The notes beneath the pieces are model-generated. The model was not told the DNA's origin, ran no database searches, and saw only the letters and a program-made list of their open reading frames with translations. Shown in pieces: positions 59,132 to 64,000 of a stretch of 64,000 nt of DNA. Each line of letters starts with the position of its first letter. Positions within the stretch are counted from its first letter, which is position 1. The position numbers were made by a program, and so were the translations under genes. Source of the DNA: Alteromonadaceae bacterium (GTDB lineage Bacteria > Pseudomonadota > Gammaproteobacteria > Enterobacterales > Alteromonadaceae); assembly GCA_014872785.1 (NCBI GenBank), contig WKFJ01000042.1, positions 1 to 64,000 on the forward strand, written 5' to 3'.

Positions 59132-59166
59132 GTTTGGGTGTGGCAGGAAGCCGCCCCAAACTTCTT
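59132..59166 (+). terminator. Terminator of the TorF-like gene
   Basis: GTTTGGG and GTGGC pair with GCCGC and CCCAAAC around an AGGAA loop, followed by TTCTTTT, 20 bases after the stop codon. Confidence 0.85.
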
Positions 59167-59448
59167 TTCACTCCCCTCTAGCAATAAACTCACTTTCTCA
59201 TCTTCGATTCAGTCAACATTCAGTAAAAAAATTTTACTCTTTGATAAAACTTTCTGACATTTCATTGTCAAAAGAATAGTACTCCCAACAGAGATCAAAA
59301 ATTAGGATGATTCATCTAATTTTCAGGTGGTTTTTTGGCCAAATGTGAATTAGCTGAGATGAACAGCGGTGTTTTTGCGACCAGCACACATTGTTGATCG
59401 CAGGTACAGATTTATAATGTAACTAACAATTGCAACGGGACGTTGAAG
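59167..59448. other. Gene-free stretch ahead of the secreted orphan
   Basis: About 280 AT-rich bases without a credible gene. It contains an imperfect palindrome AAAATTAG...CTAATTTT (59297-59322) followed by a T-rich stretch, possibly a second terminator or an operator. Nothing else is recognised. Confidence 0.4.
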
Positions 59449-59757
59449 ATGATTTCTAAAAGAAACCAAAACATGATGCTACTAAGTGGTGCTCTCGTTG
59501 CCTTATTGTCATTCGCCAGTGTGACTGAGCATGAAACTTTAGCCATGTGCGGTTGTGTATCGCAAGCATCTATAGACACCAGCTTACCGCTAAGCCATCC
59601 GCAGAATCGATGTGCAATTAATAAGGAAAATGGCGTAAGTTGGTCATCTTGGTTTATCGGTGCGAAAAGTCAGCAGTTTCATTACTTAGATTTGTTAGAA
59701 TTACTTACCCGAAACAGTGACCAAGACTCAGATACGGTCAATGCTAGTGCAGGTTAA
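59449..59757 (+). CDS. Small exported protein, unknown
   Basis: A 102-residue protein with a signal-like hydrophobic segment (about residues 8-25) and a following Cys-rich LAMCGCVSQAS region, then a polar domain with aromatic residues. It may be a periplasmic protein or, if the first Cys is lipidated, a lipoprotein, though the lipobox is poor. GGGA lies just before ATG 59449; a TTG two codons earlier is also possible. It precedes the DUF2970 gene by 28 bases. No family recognised. Confidence 0.6.
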   Translation: MISKRNQNMMLLSGALVALLSFASVTEHETLAMCGCVSQASIDTSLPLSHPQNRCAINKENGVSWSSWFIGAKSQQFHYLDLLELLTRNSDQDSDTVNASAG

Positions 59758-59785
59758 CACCTAGCACGCAATATAGAATCATTTC

Positions 59786-60001
59786 ATGACTACACGTAAA
59801 GACCTGAAGAAATCACAAAGGCCCAATTTGTGGCAGGTGGTTAAAAGTGTCGCGGCCAGTGCATTTGGCGTTCAATCAGAAAAGAATAGACAACTAGACT
59901 TCCAAAATACCTCTTTCATGCCTTACTTGATAGTTGGTGTCGTTTTCGTCTGTCTATTTGTATTAAGTATCGTATTTATTGTTTCTCTCGCCATAAATTA
60001 G
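59786..60001 (+). CDS. DUF2970 small membrane protein
   Basis: A 71-residue protein of DUF2970, seen in Alteromonas, Pseudomonas and relatives. The family pattern is clear: WQVVKSVAASAFGVQSEKNRQLDF (about residues 16-39) followed by one membrane helix (about residues 46-69). Function is unknown. It lies between the secreted orphan and dam on the same strand; the 200 bases before dam argue for a separate dam promoter. Confidence 0.8.
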   Translation: MTTRKDLKKSQRPNLWQVVKSVAASAFGVQSEKNRQLDFQNTSFMPYLIVGVVFVCLFVLSIVFIVSLAIN

Positions 60002-60201
60002 CCATACCGGGGCAGAAAAGTCGTTTTACAGTCGACTCTGATCCTAGACAGTGATAATCTGCTTCGCGTTGCTATAGCCTGCATATCGTCCAGCCTGGGG
60101 CGAGCAAATAAAAGAAATAATAAATACTTACATGCGATCACTATCCGTCATTGATATCCATTTAGATCATCCAAGTGACTTCTCAATGGAAATATTCACT
60201 C

Positions 60202-61041
60202 ATGCCTAAGAGTTGTTTGTCTAATGATATGCGCTCGCCCCTGAAGTGGGCCGGTGGTAAAAAGCGTATTTTGCAGCAAATAGATAAGATACTGCCCAGT
60301 GCGGGTAAAAAACGTTTGGTAGAACCCTTTGTAGGTGGCGGTTCAGTATTTTTAAATTTCGATTTTGATGAGTATTTATTGTGCGACAGCAACCAAGATC
60401 TTATTGCGTTTTATAATGTAGTGAAGGCCGATTGCGACCTATTTATTAAAGAAGCTCGCAAGTTGTTTACCGATAAAAATAATCAAGCAGAACGATATTA
60501 TTTGTTGCGAGACAAGTTCAACAGATGCAAAACGCCACTCAAACGCGCAGCGCTATTTCTTTACCTCAATCGTCATGGCTATAACGGGCTTTGTCGCTAC
60601 AATCAAAAAGGCGGTTACAATGTGCCTTTCGGACGATTTAAAAAGCCTTACTTTCCGGAAGCGGAACTGTTATTTTTGGGTGAGCGCGCGCAGCGAGCGA
60701 CCTTTATTGTGGGAGATTTCAACCGAGCCTTTGAGCAAACCACAAAAATGGATGTGGTGTATTGTGATCCTCCCTATTCCCCAATAAACCGCACGGCGAA
60801 CTTTACCACCTATTCGGGAATCAGTTTCTTGGATGACGACCAAAATAGATTAGTATCTGCAGCACAAGAGGCGCAATCACGAGGCGTTGCGACACTGATA
60901 TCAAATCATTTTGTACCTTTTACCAAGGCTTTGTACGCCTCAGCGGATAAAACCTTAACCTTCAGCGTACAGCGTTCGATCAGTCAAAACGGCAGTAATC
61001 GTCAGCGCGTTAAAGAAGTGTTGGCGCTGTATCGCGCCTAA
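60202..61041 (+). CDS. dam: DNA adenine methylase (GATC)
   Basis: Methylates adenine in GATC and guides mismatch repair and replication timing. From ATG 60202 it is 279 residues, matching Dam length. SAM-binding [11 protein letters not shown] and the catalytic DPPY at residues 189-192 are present, together with the [11 protein letters not shown] segment typical of Dam. Starts at GTG 60175 and ATG 60229 are also possible. In enterics dam precedes rpe-gph-trpS; here it lies 2 kb away on the opposite strand, with other genes between. It overlaps the convergent chemoreceptor by 4 bases. Confidence 0.93.
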   Translation: MPKSCLSNDMRSPLKWAGGKKRILQQIDKILPSAGKKRLVEPFVGGGSVFLNFDFDEYLLCDSNQDLIAFYNVVKADCDLFIKEARKLFTDKNNQAERYYLLRDKFNRCKTPLKRAALFLYLNRHGYNGLCRYNQKGGYNVPFGRFKKPYFPEAELLFLGERAQRATFIVGDFNRAFEQTTKMDVVYCDPPYSPINRTANFTTYSGISFLDDDQNRLVSAAQEAQSRGVATLISNHFVPFTKALYASADKTLTFSVQRSISQNGSNRQRVKEVLALYRA

Positions 61042-63353
61042 ACACTAAACTTGTTAACCTGCTCTTGTAGTCCATTGGCAATTTGCGCCAATCCCAAAGC
61101 GGTATTGTCTATCTCTTCAGATGCAACGCTTAAACTCTTAGACGAGTCTTTCACCTGCTCAATATTTTCGTTAATGCTCTGGCAAGTACTGCGCTGCTCT
61201 TCTGTAGCCGAGGCGACCGTCTCATTAATCAAGGCAAGTTCGTCAATGCGCTGACTGAATAATTTCAACATGTCGCTAATGCCTTTTACAAGGTCAATGC
61301 CCGCTCCAGCGCCTTCCGACGCCTTTTCCATCGATGTTACTGCTGTATTAGTAACCGTTGTTAATTGACCTATTTTTGTTTGAATTTCAACGGTACTTTG
61401 TTGAGTCTTAGAGGCCAGTTGGCGCACTTCATCGGCAACCACCGCGAATCCCCTGCCGTGTTCACCAGCTCTTGCTGCTTCAATTGCGGCATTCAGTGCC
61501 AGAAGATTAGTCTGGTCAGCAATGCCATTGATAACATTTAACACATCACTGATGTTACTAACCTCTTCGCGCAAGTCTCGCAAAGTATCAGCTGAAACCG
61601 TAACTTCATCTACCAGCGTTTTAATGTTTTTCACGGCATCATTGGCATTCTGCGCATTGTCACTGGCCTGAATTTTACATTCGTTAGTGTTAGCTGCTGC
61701 AACTTCACTATTTTCCGAGACTTCTTGCAAGGCACTATTAAATTGCGCTGTAGATTCGCTGACATTTTGCGCTTCTTCATTTTGCGCACGCGCCGCTTTG
61801 CTCGACTCTTCGGTGTTCAAACTCAACTGCTTACATGATGAGGAAATCATTTCAGCACTGACTTTTACCGCGTCTATGATGGTTTTGATGTTCTTAATAA
61901 AGGTATTAAAGCCATCCGACACGCGATCAATTTCTGGAATCCGACTGTTAGAAATATGAACATTAAGATCTGCTTCTCCGGAATTCAATGCATCGAATTG
62001 CTCAGCGATAATATCAATGGGTCTAAGCAAATAACGTGTTAAGAAGAAAGCCATGCCAAAGCTGATTAACACCAACACTATCGTCACAAACACACTGGTT
62101 GATGCGATGCTAACCCCCAAATCATCGGCCGCGGCAAAAGCTTCTGCTTCATCAATTTCTGACATGATGGCCCAGGTTCTGCCGCCTATGTTCACCGGCC
62201 CAAAAGAAGAAAGCACAGATACACCACGGTAGTCGTCAAAAATGGCAAAACCAACTCGACCACTTAAGGCTTGGCTCACCCCCTCAGTTGTTACAGGCTG
62301 AAGTGAAATACTGGTATTTTTTACATCGATTTGGTCGGCGGCTTTAACCCTTCTTTGTTTAAGGATCTGTAAGTAGCCTGACTTGTCTTCAACAAAAAAG
62401 CGACTCTCGTTGCGCAGTGTATTGTCTTCGCCGACTAAATATATCTCACCGCTTTCACCGAAACCTCGGTCGCGCCACTGCTGCTCTTGAGTCATGATGT
62501 TATTCAATGCATCAATGGGCATTTGGAAGATAAGTACACCTACTAGGTCAGAACCATCATAAATAGGCGTAGATTTGAAACTCGCGGCGTTGTTATAAGA
62601 AGGTAAATACTTGTCAAAGTCGGTCAGGTAGGTTTCACCCTTGCGCTTATTTAGCGCAGCTTTAAACGCTTCCCCAATACCGGAGTTGGCATAAGGCCCG
62701 CTCAGAAGACTGGTTGCATAGTCTAGTTCTTTGTAGACGCTATAAACGATATAGCCATTTTCTGGCTCAACAATAAAGATGTCATAGTAGCCAAATGTTT
62801 GTAAGAAATTACGAAAGGTATCGTGATACTGCGCATGCACATTGGAATAATCTGAAGTGTTGCCCAGTTCATACAATTGATCCTTTGACCCTAGCGGGTT
62901 TGGGTTGTCGGCAATAAAATCAAACTGCAACGCAATAGTGGTTGCATCGAGCGAGCGGTGCATTGCGTCAAAATCCACACTATCACTATTTTGATTGCGA
63001 TATTCTCCAGCAAAGTCATTGCGATAGTAACTCTCTACAGAAGACCTAGCTGTTCCCATGTTAATAGAACGCTGCTCTGAATAACGGTCAAATGATTCAG
63101 AAAATGCATTAGTGGCCGAAACAGTACTGACATTATTTGCTAGTGTGGTAATTTGACCATCAATTCTATTGAAATAATCCTCGACACGTGAAGTTACCTG
63201 AGTACGGGAAGCCGTTAATTTATTCTTCGCTTCTTCCAATAGTGCTGAACGCATATCCTGCGTTGACAATGCAGTGCTTACCCAAGAGTTGGCGATTAAC
63301 GCAACCAATACAGAAATTGAAATTGCGAGTAAAATTCTTAGTCGTAAAGTCAT
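61038..63353 (-). CDS. Methyl-accepting chemotaxis protein
   Basis: A 771-residue chemoreceptor. TM1 (about residues 5-24), a long periplasmic double-Cache-like sensor (about residues 30-395), TM2 (about residues 407-430), a HAMP region, and a cytoplasmic signalling domain whose hairpin tip reads [25 protein letters not shown]. The Cache region suggests a small-molecule ligand. It follows the next, truncated chemoreceptor gene by 12 bases, so the two are a tandem pair. Its end overlaps dam. Confidence 0.93.
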   Translation of the reverse strand: MTLRLRILLAISISVLVALIANSWVSTALSTQDMRSALLEEAKNKLTASRTQVTSRVEDYFNRIDGQITTLANNVSTVSATNAFSESFDRYSEQRSINMGTARSSVESYYRNDFAGEYRNQNSDSVDFDAMHRSLDATTIALQFDFIADNPNPLGSKDQLYELGNTSDYSNVHAQYHDTFRNFLQTFGYYDIFIVEPENGYIVYSVYKELDYATSLLSGPYANSGIGEAFKAALNKRKGETYLTDFDKYLPSYNNAASFKSTPIYDGSDLVGVLIFQMPIDALNNIMTQEQQWRDRGFGESGEIYLVGEDNTLRNESRFFVEDKSGYLQILKQRRVKAADQIDVKNTSISLQPVTTEGVSQALSGRVGFAIFDDYRGVSVLSSFGPVNIGGRTWAIMSEIDEAEAFAAADDLGVSIASTSVFVTIVLVLISFGMAFFLTRYLLRPIDIIAEQFDALNSGEADLNVHISNSRIPEIDRVSDGFNTFIKNIKTIIDAVKVSAEMISSSCKQLSLNTEESSKAARAQNEEAQNVSESTAQFNSALQEVSENSEVAAANTNECKIQASDNAQNANDAVKNIKTLVDEVTVSADTLRDLREEVSNISDVLNVINGIADQTNLLALNAAIEAARAGEHGRGFAVVADEVRQLASKTQQSTVEIQTKIGQLTTVTNTAVTSMEKASEGAGAGIDLVKGISDMLKLFSQRIDELALINETVASATEEQRSTCQSINENIEQVKDSSKSLSVASEEIDNTALGLAQIANGLQEQVNKFSV

Positions 63354-63365
63354 TTTTCCTCTTCC

Positions 63366-64000
63366 TTAACCTATTGAGAAGAAAGCTATTTGCTCCTTCA
63401 TTTTGATGCTTTCTGCTTCCATTTTTTCCACAGAGCTAGCCGCTTCTTCAGTAAACGCTGCCGTCTGCTGAGTATTTTCTTCCATGGAGTTAATTGTAGC
63501 ATTAATTTGTTGTATTCCTGTGACCTGTTGATCAGAAGCACTGGCTATTTCACTTATTGCCTCGTTAACAGATCTCACCGCTCCAATTATTTGTCGTAGA
63601 CTCTCTCCCGATTGATTTACAAAACCAGTGCCAGCCTCTACTTTGGTAACACTTTCCGTAATGAGATCCTTAATTTCTTTGGCAGCAACTGCGGCGCGTT
63701 GTGCTAGGTTTCTCACTTCACCAGCCACTACAGCAAAACCACGCCCTTGTTCGCCCGCCCTCGCCGCTTCTACAGATGCATTGAGTGCCAGTAAGTTTGT
63801 TTGAAATGCAATTTCGTCTATCACGCCGATGATATCGCTTATTTGTTTACTGGAATCTTCGATGGCTTGCATACTATTGATAGCCTGATCGCAGATTTCC
63901 CCCCCTTGTTGAGCAAAAGCAGACGCCTCATCAGCGGTTCTCGAGGCATCCCCTGCGTTTCTTGCAGAACCTTGCACCGTTGCGGTCATTTCTTCCATAG
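63366..64000 (-). CDS. Methyl-accepting chemotaxis protein, C-terminal part (cut by the window edge)
   Basis: Partial gene: about 211 C-terminal residues are inside the window; the sensor and membrane part lies beyond base 64000. The signalling core is clear ([47 protein letters not shown]). The first Met seen is internal, not a start. It is upstream of another chemoreceptor gene in the same direction, spacing 12 bases. Confidence 0.9.
   Translation of the reverse strand, partial: MEEMTATVQGSARNAGDASRTADEASAFAQQGGEICDQAINSMQAIEDSSKQISDIIGVIDEIAFQTNLLALNASVEAARAGEQGRGFAVVAGEVRNLAQRAAVAAKEIKDLITESVTKVEAGTGFVNQSGESLRQIIGAVRSVNEAISEIASASDQQVTGIQQINATINSMEENTQQTAAFTEEAASSVEKMEAESIKMKEQIAFFSIG

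Overview
The window looks like chromosomal DNA from a marine gammaproteobacterium of the order Alteromonadales (Alteromonadaceae or Glaciecola type). The evidence is a CsrB-type regulatory RNA with a GacA/UvrY box, a Dam methylase, DUF2970, DUF2982 and TorF-type proteins, RND pumps of marine type, and the neighbourhood pabA / HDOD protein / astC(argD)-astA-astD / DUF1338. The genus is an inference. No rRNA, tRNA, CRISPR array, prophage or intact transposon was recognised.

Layout. 1-5.3 kb: a possible IS200/IS605-like end, ppa, and an RND pump with its membrane fusion protein. 5.6-9.9 kb: a small membrane protein with an apparent frameshift, a K+-dependent-type membrane pyrophosphatase (hppA) behind a structured leader, and an operon of two UPF0145 proteins with an M48 metallopeptidase. 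9.8-13.4 kb: serC-serA and fbp. 13.6-16.5 kb: mpl, ubiX and an S1/P1 nuclease. 16.7-17.2 kb: the csrB RNA and its activator box. 17.2-25.4 kb: msrA, a DCC-family thiol oxidoreductase, an SDR, an NSS transporter, a YeeZ-like protein, a single-domain response regulator, a PatB/MalY C-S lyase, an ICMT-like membrane protein, a UPF0149 protein and folE. 25.5-29.7 kb: a second RND pump. 30-34 kb: DUF2982 facing a hybrid histidine kinase interrupted by an in-frame TGA. 34-40.4 kb: parC, an SRAP peptidase, a MAPEG protein, an Amt-GGDEF fusion and a solute-binding protein. 40.7-46.1 kb: a LysR regulator divergent from gcdH, a fused 2-oxoacid dehydrogenase E1 and an acyltransferase. 46.3-53.6 kb: a lone exbD, DUF1338, astD-astA-astC, an HDOD protein and pabA. 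53.8-56.5 kb: a BASS transporter and class II aldolase with a divergent LysR gene. 56.5-64 kb: trpS, rpe, a TorF-like porin, a secreted orphan, DUF2970, dam and two chemoreceptors, the last cut by the window edge.

Three themes connect the genes. Regulation: csrB has an almost perfect GacA box, and 14 kb away lies a kinase with LadS-like 7TMR-DISM input and BarA-like output (HisKA, HATPase, degenerate REC, REC, HPt). A single TGA splits that kinase just before its seventh membrane helix, so the Gac/Csr pathway may be altered in this strain. Pyrophosphate: a soluble and a membrane pyrophosphatase lie within 8 kb. Amino-acid and dicarboxylate catabolism: the gcdH-E1-acyltransferase operon, DUF1338 and the ast genes sit together. 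The gcdH-E1-acyltransferase operon and the split kinase are the strongest candidates for undescribed biology.
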